Numbered from the stretch's first letter, positions 50,356 through 59,707 are shown. The stretch is DNA of 64,000 nucleotides from Bog-473 sp963840435 (GCA_963840435.1 CAWIYY010000012.1:124001-188000), one strand, 5' to 3'. Notes: a model not told the origin generated them from the letters alone. Made by a program: numbers and translations.

Positions 50356-51141
50356 TCAGGGCAGCCGGCCCACCTCGCGCAGGAAGGACTGGGTCTGCAC
50401 GACCCGCCCCGTGAGCACCGTGGGGTCGCCGCCGCAGAGGATGCACGCGGTCTCGGTGATGAGCGCAATGTCCTCGGTGTCGGACTTGGCCAGGTCCAAG
50501 GTGCCGGCTCCCGGCGTGGCCACGGGATTGGTGGGGGCGGCCGCGTTGACGGCGATGCCGTCGTCGGAGAGCTCGGCGGCCAGGCTCAGGGTCAGGCGGT
50601 TCAGCGCGGCCTTGACCGTGCCGTAGAGGCCGAACCCGGCCGAACGGTCGAACTCGGAGAAGGGTGGGCCGTCGATGGGATCGCCGGCGACCGAGGTCAG
50701 GTTCAGCACCCAGCCCCGGCCGCGCTGGCGCATGGCGGGCATCGCCAACTGGGTCAGGTGCAACGGCGCCAGCACGTGCATCTCGAGCATCAGCTGCGCC
50801 CGACGCTCGGGAAACTCGTCGAGGGGGCGCAGGAACGTCACCGCCGCGTTGTTGACCAGGATGTCGGGAGCGCCCAGGGCGGCGACGACCTCGCCGAACA
50901 TGCGCTCGCGCTCGCCGCGGTCGGAGAGATCGGCTGCCACGGCCAGTGCCGAGCCGCCGGCGTCCTCGATCTCCCGTCGCGTCTCGCGCAGTGAACCCAC
51001 GTACTTCGGGTTGGGGTCCATGGTGCGGGCCGTGATGGCCACCGTGGCGCCCTCGTGGGCCAGCCGCTGCGCGATCGCCTTGCCGAGACCCCGGCTCCCG
51101 CCGGTGACCAGCGCGACCCGCCCCTCGTAGGCTCCGGCCAC
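50356..51141 (-). CDS. SDR-family oxidoreductase
   Basis: 261-residue classical SDR: TGGSRGLG loop, LVNNAAVTF (NNAA in place of NNAG), Ser in NLTSVAGDP and Tyr-x3-Lys in GLYGTVKAALN. The C-terminal half TDTEDIALITETACILCGGD is somewhat degenerate compared with the other SDRs of the window and lacks the final DGG. GTG 51141 lies just behind GGGAGGG. It converges with the carboxyltransferase gene and is divergent from the kinase-like gene by 36 nt. Confidence 0.9.
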   Translation of the reverse strand: MAGAYEGRVALVTGGSRGLGKAIAQRLAHEGATVAITARTMDPNPKYVGSLRETRREIEDAGGSALAVAADLSDRGERERMFGEVVAALGAPDILVNNAAVTFLRPLDEFPERRAQLMLEMHVLAPLHLTQLAMPAMRQRGRGWVLNLTSVAGDPIDGPPFSEFDRSAGFGLYGTVKAALNRLTLSLAAELSDDGIAVNAAAPTNPVATPGAGTLDLAKSDTEDIALITETACILCGGDPTVLTGRVVQTQSFLREVGRLP

Positions 51142-51177
51142 ACACCCTCCCTCGGTCCTGTGGCCGATACTAGGTCG

Positions 51178-52143
51178 GTGCCGACGATCGACCGCGGTGA
51201 GCTCGTCGCCCGCCTGCTGGACGCGGAGGTCACCGGACCCGAACCGCTGCCCGGCGGTGCGTCCAGCCTCACCTACGTGGCGCACCGGCGCGGGCGCAAG
51301 GTCGTGGTCAAGGTGGCGCCGCCGGGGCTGGCGCCGATCCTGCACCGCGACGTCCTGCGCCAGGCCAGGTTGTTGCGTGCGCTCGCTCCCTGCGGTGTGC
51401 CGGTGCCCGAGGTGCTGTGGGAGGACGCCGGCGCGCCGCCTGCGGTGCCGCCGCTGTTCGTGATGTCCTTCGTCGAGGGCAGCTCCGTCGAGCCGCTCTT
51501 CGACCTCGGCGGCCAGCCGGTCGACCCCGAACAGATGGTGGCGCGGCTGGGTCAGGCGGCGCGGACCCTGGCTGCCCTGCACCGCGTGGACCCGCGCCAG
51601 CTGGGGCTGACCGAGGAAGCAACAGGTCCGCGCCAGGAGATCGCGCGCTGGAGTCGCCTCCTCGGGACTGTGGGCCCCGAGCTGGTCCCGGGTTGGAGCG
51701 AGGTCCGACATCGCCTGGAGGAGACGGCACCACCGGCGGTGGGGCCCACCGTCGTGCACGGTGATTTCCGCCTGGGCAACCTGCTGGCCGAGGGGCCCCG
51801 GGTCACCGCGGTCATCGACTGGGAGATCTGGTCGATCGGCGATCCCCGGTCCGACGTGGGTTGGTTTCTCCTCAATGCCGACCCCGAGACGTACGGGCGG
51901 GCCACCCGTTACGCCGGCCTGACGCCGTCGCTCGGTGCGTTGGCCGCCGAGTACGCCGGAGCCCTGGGCGCTCCCGTGGCGGATCTCACCTGGTTCCGGG
52001 CTCTCGCCTCGTTCAAGTCGGCCGCCACCTGGGCACTCATCGTGAAGCACAATCGCCGGCGTGCCGCGCCGGACGTCGAGGTGGAGTCGATGGCGCGCGA
52101 CCTGCCCCGCCTGTTGACCCGGGCCGTCGAGCTCCTGGCTTAG
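51178..52143 (+). CDS. Phosphotransferase-family (APH-like) protein
   Basis: 321-residue kinase-fold protein. The ATP Lys is near 45 (VVVKVAP), the catalytic loop HGDFRLGN is at 194-201 with Asp196, and the metal Asp is at 214 (IDWEIW). It is of the type often linked to acyl-CoA dehydrogenases in actinobacteria ('ACAD10-like' phosphotransferases), which phosphorylate hydroxyacyl-CoAs so that the hydroxyl can be eliminated. An antibiotic kinase role is less likely in this context. GTG start with a very short leader. Confidence 0.87.
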   Translation: MPTIDRGELVARLLDAEVTGPEPLPGGASSLTYVAHRRGRKVVVKVAPPGLAPILHRDVLRQARLLRALAPCGVPVPEVLWEDAGAPPAVPPLFVMSFVEGSSVEPLFDLGGQPVDPEQMVARLGQAARTLAALHRVDPRQLGLTEEATGPRQEIARWSRLLGTVGPELVPGWSEVRHRLEETAPPAVGPTVVHGDFRLGNLLAEGPRVTAVIDWEIWSIGDPRSDVGWFLLNADPETYGRATRYAGLTPSLGALAAEYAGALGAPVADLTWFRALASFKSAATWALIVKHNRRRAAPDVEVESMARDLPRLLTRAVELLA

Positions 52144-52310
52144 GGGCGAGGGATGCCGGCCCTGGGGTCGTCGAACGTCGCCTCGGTCAGCGGTTCGGCC
52201 CACTCGGCGTCGGGTGCGACGGCCCATGCCGTCGCTGCGCCCTCTTCTGATTGCTCTCTCGAACCCCCCGGTGCTAACAACGGCAGCCGTGGGCATCAAC
52301 CGAAGGACAC

Positions 52311-52322
52311 CCTCTCGAGAGG
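52311..52322. promoter_or_regulatory. Palindrome containing the thiolase ribosome site
   Basis: CCTCTCGAGAGG, a perfect 12-bp palindrome 12 nt upstream of the thiolase GTG. Its right half GAGAGG is the best Shine-Dalgarno candidate for that gene. Either a protein bound here or RNA pairing with an upstream CCTCTC could hide the ribosome site. Confidence 0.4.
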
Positions 52323-52334
52323 ACGGTCCGGACA

Positions 52335-53573
52335 GTGGGTGACGCCTGGATCGTCGACGTCGTGCGGACGCCACGCGGCAAGGGACGCCCCGACGGTGGC
52401 CTGCACGGTCAGCATCCCCAGGCGCTGTTCGGGACCTGTCTGATCGCGTTGGCCGCTCGCACGGATTTCGATCCGGTCGAGGTGGACGACGTCATTGCCG
52501 GAAACGGCGTCCTCTCCGGCGAGCACGGCGACGACATCGCGCGACTGTCGGCCCTCCTGGTCGGCTGGCCCGACACGGTGCCGGGCATGACGCTCAACCG
52601 CTTCTGCGGTTCGGGACAGCAGGCGGTCACCGTGGTGGCGATGGGTGTGGCCAGCGGTGCGCAGGATCTCGTCGTGGCGGGCGGGGTCGAGTCCATGTCG
52701 CGCTGGGACGTGGCCGTGGGCGCCTCGACCATCGACGGCGCCAATCCGGCCTTGCGGGCCCGGGTGCCGACAGTGCCCAAGGGGATCTCCGCCGATCTCA
52801 TCGCCACGGTGGAGGGCTTCACCCGTGAGGACGTGGACGGCTTCGCCGTCGAGAGCCAGCGCCGCGCCGCGGCGGCGGTCCGCGAGGGACGGTTCGACCG
52901 TTCCCTGGTGCCGGTGAGCGACGCCAACGGCGTGGTCGTGTTGGCCGAGGACGAACATTTCCGCCCCGGGACCTCCCTCGAGGCGCTGGCCAAGCTGCGC
53001 CCGGCCTTTGCCGAGCTCGGAGCCACCGGCCGCGTCGCGGGTGAGGACCTTTCCTTCGACCAGCTCTGTCTCGCCCGCTATCCGGACATCGACCATGTCG
53101 AGCACGTGCACCACGCCGGGAACTCGTCGGGCATCGTCGACGGTGCCGCGGCGGCGCTGTTGGCCTCCGACGATTGGGTGCGGGCCCACGGGGTGAGCCC
53201 GCGGGCGCGGGTGCGCTCCACCGCGGCGGTGGGATCGGAACCCGTCATCATGCTCACGGCTCCGGGTCCTGCGGCGCGACGGTGCCTCGATCGTGCGGGC
53301 ATGCGGATCGACGACATCGACCTGTGGGAGATCAACGAGGCCTTCGCCGCCGTACCGCTCAAGACGATGCGGGACCTGGAACTCGACCCTGGCACCGTCA
53401 ACGTCAACGTCAACGGGGGAGCGATCGCCCTGGGACATCCCATCGGCGCCACCGGCGCCATGCTCATCGCGACGGTTCTCGACGAGCTCGAGCGCCGCGA
53501 CCTGCAGACGGGCCTGGTGACCATGTGCACCGGGGGAGGCATGGGCACGGCGACCATCGTGGAGCGGGTCTGA
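52335..53573 (+). CDS. Thiolase (acetyl-CoA acyltransferase family)
   Basis: 412-residue thiolase: nucleophilic Cys91 in LNRFCGSGQQAV, the active-site His in NGGAIALGHPIGATGA, and the second Cys in MCTGGGMGTATI; the NEAF motif (INEAFAAVPL) is also intact. It cleaves a 3-ketoacyl-CoA in the last beta-oxidation step, or condenses in reverse. GTG start. It forms an operon with the crotonase one base downstream, then the GH3 gene. Confidence 0.95.
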   Translation: MGDAWIVDVVRTPRGKGRPDGGLHGQHPQALFGTCLIALAARTDFDPVEVDDVIAGNGVLSGEHGDDIARLSALLVGWPDTVPGMTLNRFCGSGQQAVTVVAMGVASGAQDLVVAGGVESMSRWDVAVGASTIDGANPALRARVPTVPKGISADLIATVEGFTREDVDGFAVESQRRAAAAVREGRFDRSLVPVSDANGVVVLAEDEHFRPGTSLEALAKLRPAFAELGATGRVAGEDLSFDQLCLARYPDIDHVEHVHHAGNSSGIVDGAAAALLASDDWVRAHGVSPRARVRSTAAVGSEPVIMLTAPGPAARRCLDRAGMRIDDIDLWEINEAFAAVPLKTMRDLELDPGTVNVNVNGGAIALGHPIGATGAMLIATVLDELERRDLQTGLVTMCTGGGMGTATIVERV

Positions 53574-53574
53574 G

Positions 53575-54351
53575 GTGAGTCAGGCGCTGGTGGCCGAGGT
53601 GCCGGCCGAGGGCGTCGTCCTCCTCCGGCTGAACCGTCCGGAGCGGCTCAACGCCATCGACCACGAGTTGCTGGGCGAGCTCGAAGCGGCCTGCGCCCGA
53701 CTGGCGACGGACCGGACCACCAGTGCCGTGGTGGTGACGGGCGCGGGGCGGGGATTCTGCTCGGGCCTCGACGTGCGCAACTTCGGGCCAGGTCTGCCCG
53801 CAGCAGGCGCTCCGACGCTGGAGCTGCTCCGCTTTCAGGAGAGGATGGCCGCGCTCCCCATGACCCTGCGCTCGTTGCCCCAAGCGGTGCTCGCCGCGGT
53901 CAACGGGCCCTGCGTCGGTGGTGGGCTCGCGCTCTGCCTGGCGGCCGACATCCGCCTGGCCTCGACGGCGGCGTCGTTCGGGAACGGGGCCATCCACCTC
54001 GGCCTGTCGGGCGCGGAGATGGGCATGAGCTACCACCTCCCGCGGGTCGTCGGTACCAGCGTGGCCGCCGACTGGATGCTGACCGGGCGGACGGTGTCGG
54101 CCGAAGAGGCGGACCAGCGCGGGCTGGTCAGCCACCTCCTTGCGCCGGAGGACCTGCTCGACCGCGCGTTGGAGTTGGCGGGCCAGATCGCGCGCTTCCC
54201 GCTCCTGGCCGTCGAGCTGACCAAGCGCGCGCTGCACGTGAACACCGATGCCTCCGACCTGGCTGCCGCCATGGAGTTGGAGAACCGGAACCAGGTGCTG
54301 GCGCACGGGACTGCCGAGTCCGCGTCGCGGCGCGCCAGGTGGGAGCGTTGA
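53575..54351 (+). CDS. Crotonase-superfamily protein, catalytic Glu residues replaced
   Basis: 258-residue enoyl-CoA hydratase/isomerase fold: RPERLNAIDHELL, oxyanion loop GRGFCSGLDVRN, VNGPCVGGGLALCLAADIRL and FGNGAIHLG. At the two usual Glu positions both residues are Ala, 20 apart, as in the mycobacterial EchA6-like lipid-binding members. So it may be an isomerase or a binding protein rather than a hydratase. GTG start one base after the thiolase stop; its end overlaps the GH3 start. Confidence 0.9.
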   Translation: MSQALVAEVPAEGVVLLRLNRPERLNAIDHELLGELEAACARLATDRTTSAVVVTGAGRGFCSGLDVRNFGPGLPAAGAPTLELLRFQERMAALPMTLRSLPQAVLAAVNGPCVGGGLALCLAADIRLASTAASFGNGAIHLGLSGAEMGMSYHLPRVVGTSVAADWMLTGRTVSAEEADQRGLVSHLLAPEDLLDRALELAGQIARFPLLAVELTKRALHVNTDASDLAAAMELENRNQVLAHGTAESASRRARWER

Positions 54352-56504
54352 CGACGTTCGACGACGCGCGGCGCGCCGTGCGCGGGGGCCGACCTCCGGC
54401 CGAGGTGGCCGCCGACCTCTATGCAGCGCTCACCGACGAGGAACGTCTCTGGCTGCTCGACGGCGACACGGAGTGCTGGGAGGGATTGGCCCGGTTCCGG
54501 ACCGAGGGCTACAACACGGTGCCGATCGTGCACGGCCACGTCGAACGGCTCGGGCTGCCCGGCACCCGCTTCGTGGACGGGCCACGCGGGTGCGTGGCCG
54601 GCAGCGGGACGGCCTTCCCGGTCTCCATGGCCCGGGGCGCCACCTGGGACGTCGACCTCGAGGAGCAGGTCGGAGACGTGATCGGGCGGGAGATCCGGGC
54701 GCTCGGGGGCAACTTCTTCGGTGGCGTGTGCATCAACCTGCCCCGCCACCCGGCCTGGGGTCGGGCCCAGGAGACCTACGGGGACGACCCGCATCACCTG
54801 GGCGAGTTCGGGGCCGCCCTCACCCGCGGCACCCAACGCTGGGTCATGGCCTGCGCCAAGCATTACGCACTCAACTCCATGGAGAACGCGCGCTTCGTGG
54901 TCGACGTGACTGCGGACGAGGCAACCCTGCACGACGTGTACCTGCCCCACTTCAAGCGGGTGGTCGACGAGGGCGTGGCGGCGATCATGGGCGCGTACAA
55001 CTCGGTCAACGGCGAGTGGTGCGGGCAGAACGCCTATCTGCTCACCACGGTGCTGCGCGACCTGTGGGGCTGGGACGGCATCACCGTGACCGACTTCATC
55101 TACGGGTTGCGCGACGCAGCCCTGTCCCTGAACGCAGGCATGGATCTCGAGGAGCCGTTCCGCCAGCAGCGGGCCGAGCGCCTGCCGGGCCAGCTCGAGG
55201 CGGGCGAGACCTCGTGGGGCATGGTCGAGCGGGCCGGTGTTCGACTCATCGCGGCCCAGCTTCGCTCCTACGCCGACCGGGTGGAGGAGGATCCGCCGGC
55301 TGATGTGGTGGCCAATCCCGAGGCCCGTGCGCTGGCCCGCACGGTGGCGGCCCGGGCCATGGTTCTGCTGAAGAACGACCCGGTCGAGGGGAGACCGGTG
55401 CTGCCCCTCGATCCGTCGGTGCGCTCGATCGCCCTCGTGGGCCGCCTGGCCACCGCGGCCAACCTGGGCGACCACGGGTCCTCCGACGTCCGACCCCCGT
55501 CGTGGGCCTCTCCCGAGGACGGCCTACGGGCCGCCTTCCCGGAGGCCGAGATCCACCTGGCTGCGTCCGACGATCCCGACGCGGCCCGCCGAGCCGCCGC
55601 CGCCGCCGACGTGGCTGTCGTGGTGGTCGGATTCACGGCGGCGGACGAGGGCGAGTACATCGGGCCGGACTCGGCGATGACGGCCGAGCTGTTCTCGCTC
55701 TTCCCGCCCATACCCCAATCCGCCGCGGCACACCTGGGGGAGGCCTTCGGGGGCGAGAACGAGGACCACGGCACCGGGGGCGATCGCGTCTCGCTGGCCC
55801 TGCGCCCAGTGGACGAGGACCTCATCGCGGCCGTGGCCGATGCCAACGCCCGCACCGTGGTGGCCATCGTGGCGGCCGGTGCGGTCGTGACCGAGCGCTG
55901 GCGGAACGCGGTGCCCGCGGTCTTGATGATGTGGTACGCCGGGATGGAAGGCGGGCACGCGCTGGTCGACGTGCTGCGCGGGGAGCACAACCCGAGCGGC
56001 CGTCTTCCCTTTTCCGTCCCGACCGCAGACGCGCACCTTCCGCCCTTCGACCGCGACGCCACGGCGATCACCTACGACCGCTACCACGGCCAGCGGCTCC
56101 TGGACCGTCTGGGCGTCCGCGCCGCCTTCCCCCACGGCTACGGCCTGTCCTACACGACGTACGAGGTGCGCCGGGCCGAGGCCCGTCCAGGCGGGGGCGA
56201 TCAGTGCACGGTGTCGGTCGAGGTGGCCAATACCGGCGGACGCGACGGCATCCATGTCGTCCAGATCTACGGGCGCAGCTCGACCGGCCCCTACGCCGGG
56301 GAGCTGGCGCTGGTCGGCTTTGCACCGGTCAGCGTGGTGGCCGGAGCGACGGCCACTGTCGAGGTGAAGGTGGCGCTCCTTCCCCTGGGGGCCTGGGACC
56401 CGGCGAGCCAGCGGCGCATGCTGCCCGCTTTGGGCGACGTCGAGCTCGAAGTCGGGGCGCACGCCCACGACCCGGCGGCCAGGCGGGTGCACCTGGGATC
56501 CTGA
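54339..56504 (+). CDS. Glycoside hydrolase family 3 (beta-glucosidase-like)
   Basis: 721-residue GH3 enzyme: TIM-barrel part with the substrate-binding ACAKHYALNSMENAR and the likely nucleophile Asp252 in TVTDFIYGL (usually SDW), then the alpha/beta sandwich from about residue 330 and a fibronectin-like end (VSVEVANTGGRDGIHVVQIY). No signal peptide, so it is cytosolic. It cleaves beta-linked sugars from small glycosides. Overlap with the crotonase suggests it deglycosylates an imported plant or microbial glycoside whose aglycone feeds beta-oxidation. The start may be GTG 54339 or TTG 54348. Confidence 0.9.
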   Translation: MGALTTFDDARRAVRGGRPPAEVAADLYAALTDEERLWLLDGDTECWEGLARFRTEGYNTVPIVHGHVERLGLPGTRFVDGPRGCVAGSGTAFPVSMARGATWDVDLEEQVGDVIGREIRALGGNFFGGVCINLPRHPAWGRAQETYGDDPHHLGEFGAALTRGTQRWVMACAKHYALNSMENARFVVDVTADEATLHDVYLPHFKRVVDEGVAAIMGAYNSVNGEWCGQNAYLLTTVLRDLWGWDGITVTDFIYGLRDAALSLNAGMDLEEPFRQQRAERLPGQLEAGETSWGMVERAGVRLIAAQLRSYADRVEEDPPADVVANPEARALARTVAARAMVLLKNDPVEGRPVLPLDPSVRSIALVGRLATAANLGDHGSSDVRPPSWASPEDGLRAAFPEAEIHLAASDDPDAARRAAAAADVAVVVVGFTAADEGEYIGPDSAMTAELFSLFPPIPQSAAAHLGEAFGGENEDHGTGGDRVSLALRPVDEDLIAAVADANARTVVAIVAAGAVVTERWRNAVPAVLMMWYAGMEGGHALVDVLRGEHNPSGRLPFSVPTADAHLPPFDRDATAITYDRYHGQRLLDRLGVRAAFPHGYGLSYTTYEVRRAEARPGGGDQCTVSVEVANTGGRDGIHVVQIYGRSSTGPYAGELALVGFAPVSVVAGATATVEVKVALLPLGAWDPASQRRMLPALGDVELEVGAHAHDPAARRVHLGS

Positions 56505-56674
56505 GCCAGTGCGGCACAGGCGGGCTCGATCACGACCCGGCTGTCGTCACTGGCTGCCTCATTCGGGATCCCGGAGCCTGCACGGCGCCGATCCGTCGGC
56601 CCGCGCTGGCCCTCGAGCGATCGGCAGGCGAGAATCGGCGCCATGATCGGCGAGGACCGGGACCTGTGCCTCGC

Positions 56675-58097
56675 ATGACGTCGAGACGTCTCCCTCTCAA
56701 GGCCTGGGCCATAGCCATCGTTGTGGCCAGCGTGCTCGTGGGTGCCGGCGCGTCGCCGTCGGGAGCGGCGAGTGGGCCGACGCCAGTGAGCGCTGCCAGC
56801 ACCAGTGCCAGAGGGGTGTCGGCCAGCGCGATCAATGTCGTCTTCCCGATCATCTCGTTTTCGAGTATCGAGGGAGAATTCGAGATCAAGTCGGACGCCG
56901 AGTACGGCGAGCAGACCAAGGCCATTCACCTCTTCGTGGACAAGATCAACGACGCGGGAGGGATCAACGGGCGCAAGATCAACCCGATGATCGTGGGCTT
57001 CGACCCCACGAATGTCGCCGAGCAGCGATCCTTGTGCGAGCAGTGGACCCAGGGCAACCCGCCCGTGTTCGCGGTTCTCGACGGTCTCGGGACGTTTGAA
57101 GGGGTCGACGAGCTCTGCGTCACCCGAGAGGGTCATACGCCCATGCTGTCCCAGTGGACGACGACGACCAACTGGACAGATCTCGGTTCGCCCTACCTGT
57201 GGTGGACGGGGGCGGACGACGCATCGATTCTGGCGGCGACCGTCCAGTGGGGCGTCAGCTCAGGCCGCCTCGGTCACGGCAAGAAGGTTGGCGTCGTGGT
57301 GTCGGACCAGGCGAGCGACCAGAGCGCGCTCGAACTCGTACTTGTTGCCTGACCTCAAACGGATCGGCATCGTGCCCCAAGTGGTCACCATCGCGGCCGC
57401 CGTCGAGGACACCGCCAGCACGGACTCGGATGCAACGTTGGCGGTCGAGCGGCTGAAGGCAGCGGGGGTCCAATCGGTCATTCCCTTGCTGCCCGACAAT
57501 GCATTCACTCCCTACCTCGGTGCAGAGACGGCGCAGGATTACACGCCGACGCTCCTGCTCAGTGACTACCAGTCCGAAATCGAGATCGCTCTCGGACTCA
57601 TTCCGATTCCCTACGAGAAGGCATTGAACGGCCAGGAGGGCGTCACGGCCGAGACGCTCGGTGGGATCGACCTGCCGCGGCCGGAGTCGCAAGGCGGCTA
57701 CGACCCGGGCGTGCGCAGTTGCTGGACGGTGTGGCACGAGGCCTACCCGGAGACTCCTCCGGGCAACATCAACGACGACATCGAGGAGCAGGGTCCGGTC
57801 CAGGGCTGGTGCCAGGAGATCCGCCTCTTCGCCCAGGCGGCCACCATGGCGGGCAAGGACCTCAACCGACGGACCTTCGTCGAGGCGATGGCGCGGGTCC
57901 GGGACTTCCCGGGTGGTTACTCTCCCGTGCTGAGCTACGGGCCGGACAAGTTCTCAGGTCCGACGCAGTACCGGGTAGTCCAGGTCCACGACAACCATCC
58001 TCCGACGGCGCTGTGCAAGCGAGGCCCCGCCTCGCAACCGCCGGCCGGAGTCTGCTGGGTCGTCGAGCAGAACTGGAGGCCGCTTCCGACAGGGTGA
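56675..58097 (+). pseudogene. ABC-type substrate-binding protein, frameshifted
   Basis: Binding protein of the branched-chain amino acid type, about 473 residues if repaired. Signal peptide AWAIAIVVASVLVGAGASPS, mature start near ASAINVVFPIISFSS, family segment KINDAGGINGRKINPMIVGF. The first frame ends at a TGA near 57352, while homology runs on in the +1 frame from about 57330 (SYLLPDLKRIGIVPQVVT) to 58097. One extra base in about 57328-57345 would restore it. It is a diverged relative of the protein at 11529. It is an orphan with no permease or ATPase nearby. Sequencing error cannot be excluded. Confidence 0.82.
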
Positions 58098-58164
58098 GAG
58101 TGCGGGGTCACCAGAGCCAGACTCGAGTCTCCCGTCTCACGAAGGCGAGGACGAGGTTGGTGGA

Positions 58165-59109
58165 TCAGGAAGGTTCGATGACGACCCGGATGGCGCCGCT
58201 GCTCTTGTCCGAGGCCACCCGGAAGGCCTCGGCCGCCTCGTCGAGGGCGTAGCGGTGGGTGATCACCGTCCGGGCGATCTCGGGTTGCTCGGCCAGCATG
58301 GCGGCGGCCTCCTCCATTTCGCGCACGCCGTTGTGGGTGCAATAGCCCAACGACGGGATGAGCCGGGTCTCGTGATGGAACAGGTCCATCCAGTTGACCT
58401 GGACCGGTCCGTAGTGCACCCCGAGCACAGCGATGGTCGCGGCGGGGCCGGCGATCTGGGCGCAGCGGGTCAGGCTCTCCTCGCTGCCCGCCGCTTCGAT
58501 CACGACGTCGTAGGTCCCCGACGTCCCGATCCGCGCCCCGAGGCGCTCGCCCGCCTCCTGTTGGTGGGGATGGCGCGCCTCGAGGGTGACGTCCTCGGCC
58601 CCCATCTGCAGCGCTCCAGCCACGGACAGGAGTCCGAGGGCACCGGCCCCGACGACGGCCACTCGCTTGCCGGGTCCGGTGCCGGCCAGGCGCAACGCGT
58701 GCCAGGACACCGAGGCCGGTTCCACGATGGAGGCGTCGCGCAGGTCGAGTCCAGGGGGGAGCGGGACCAGCCGCTCGACGGGGGCGCGGAACTGCTCCAC
58801 CATGCCGCCGTCGGCAAAGATGCCGAGTGCCCGCTGCCCGTGCGTCGGGCACAGGTTGTAGGCCCCACTCCGGCACTGCGCGCACTCGAGACAGCCGTAG
58901 ATGGCTTCGACCACGACCGGGGTCCCGTCGCTGCGCAGCCCGGCCAGCTCGTGCCCGAGGATGTTTGTACTCCCGAAGCGGATGTAGCTCAGGTCGGAGG
59001 CACACACGCTCGTCGCCCGCATGTCGAGGAGCTCCCCGTCGCCGACACCCGGCGGCTCGTCCACCTCGACGACGATCACGCCGCCTTCGTGACTCCGCAC
59101 CGCCTTCAT
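58165..59109 (-). CDS. Zinc-dependent alcohol dehydrogenase (MDR family)
   Basis: 314-residue medium-chain dehydrogenase. Catalytic zinc ligands Cys36 and His53-Glu54 (LGHELAG); structural zinc Cys73, Cys76, Cys79 and Cys87 (GCLECAQCRSGAYNLC). The NAD Rossmann motif VAVVGAGALGLLSVAG is intact. It is slightly shorter than the usual 340 or more, and resembles threonine/sorbitol-dehydrogenase-like members. It oxidises a secondary alcohol or polyol. It starts 4 nt after the stop of the CMD-fold gene, so the two form an operon, perhaps with the flavin oxidase upstream. Confidence 0.92.
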   Translation of the reverse strand: MKAVRSHEGGVIVVEVDEPPGVGDGELLDMRATSVCASDLSYIRFGSTNILGHELAGLRSDGTPVVVEAIYGCLECAQCRSGAYNLCPTHGQRALGIFADGGMVEQFRAPVERLVPLPPGLDLRDASIVEPASVSWHALRLAGTGPGKRVAVVGAGALGLLSVAGALQMGAEDVTLEARHPHQQEAGERLGARIGTSGTYDVVIEAAGSEESLTRCAQIAGPAATIAVLGVHYGPVQVNWMDLFHHETRLIPSLGYCTHNGVREMEEAAAMLAEQPEIARTVITHRYALDEAAEAFRVASDKSSGAIRVVIEPS

Positions 59110-59113
59110 CGGA

Positions 59114-59707
59114 TCAGTCCCCCTTCCCGCCGGTGAGCTCGCCGCGTAGGCCGATGCTGTTCAAGACCGCGGCCAGCGCCAAGTAGCCACCGACGACGAA
59201 GAGCAGTTCGAGGAGCTGGGCCGGCGCCAAGGCCTCGGCCAGCACGTCCCAGGTCGGGTCGCTCACCTCGAAGTGGTCGATCATCTCGTCGACTGCGCTG
59301 AGCAGGGCGCGCTCGAGCGAGCTCCAGACCGGGTCCGCCGGTCCCTCGGCGACCGCCGCTAGTTGCGCCGGGGACAGGCCCTCGTCGCTCCCCATGCGGG
59401 AGTGCTGGTTCCATTCGTAGCCCGAGCGCGTTCGCCAGGCCACCCGCAGGATGAGTAGCTCGCGCAGTCTGGGCTCGAGCGTCGAGTCGTCGCCGGCGAG
59501 GGTGTCGGTGAATCGCATGAAGCTCTCGCCCACCGGCACGTGATGCGCGAACAACTCCATGACCACCGGCATCGGTCGCGCCTCGGGTCCCCCCGTGAGA
59601 TAGAGCTCGGGTCGACGGAGATGAGCGAGCAACGCGGTGCGGGTGTCGTCGTCCCACTCGGCGAACGGGATGGGGGAGAGCCGGGTCTCGGAAGGTGGTG
59701 TCGTCAT
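59114..59707 (-). CDS. Carboxymuconolactone decarboxylase/AhpD-fold protein
   Basis: 197-residue helical CMD-family protein with RLRELLILRVAWRTRSGYEW-NQH as its core. As in the copy at 25538, the AhpD cysteines are absent and Glu-Trp-x2-His takes their place. C-terminal ALAPAQLLELLFVVGGYLAL matches the family's last helix. It sits between the flavin oxidase and the alcohol dehydrogenase and is co-directional with both, so it probably serves the same pathway. Function within the family is unsettled. Confidence 0.85.
   Translation of the reverse strand: MTTPPSETRLSPIPFAEWDDDTRTALLAHLRRPELYLTGGPEARPMPVVMELFAHHVPVGESFMRFTDTLAGDDSTLEPRLRELLILRVAWRTRSGYEWNQHSRMGSDEGLSPAQLAAVAEGPADPVWSSLERALLSAVDEMIDHFEVSDPTWDVLAEALAPAQLLELLFVVGGYLALAAVLNSIGLRGELTGGKGD

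Noticed and set aside
54030..55475. 481-residue minus-strand frame opposite the GH3 gene
   Set aside because: Shadow frame without domains. The plus strand is an intact GH3.
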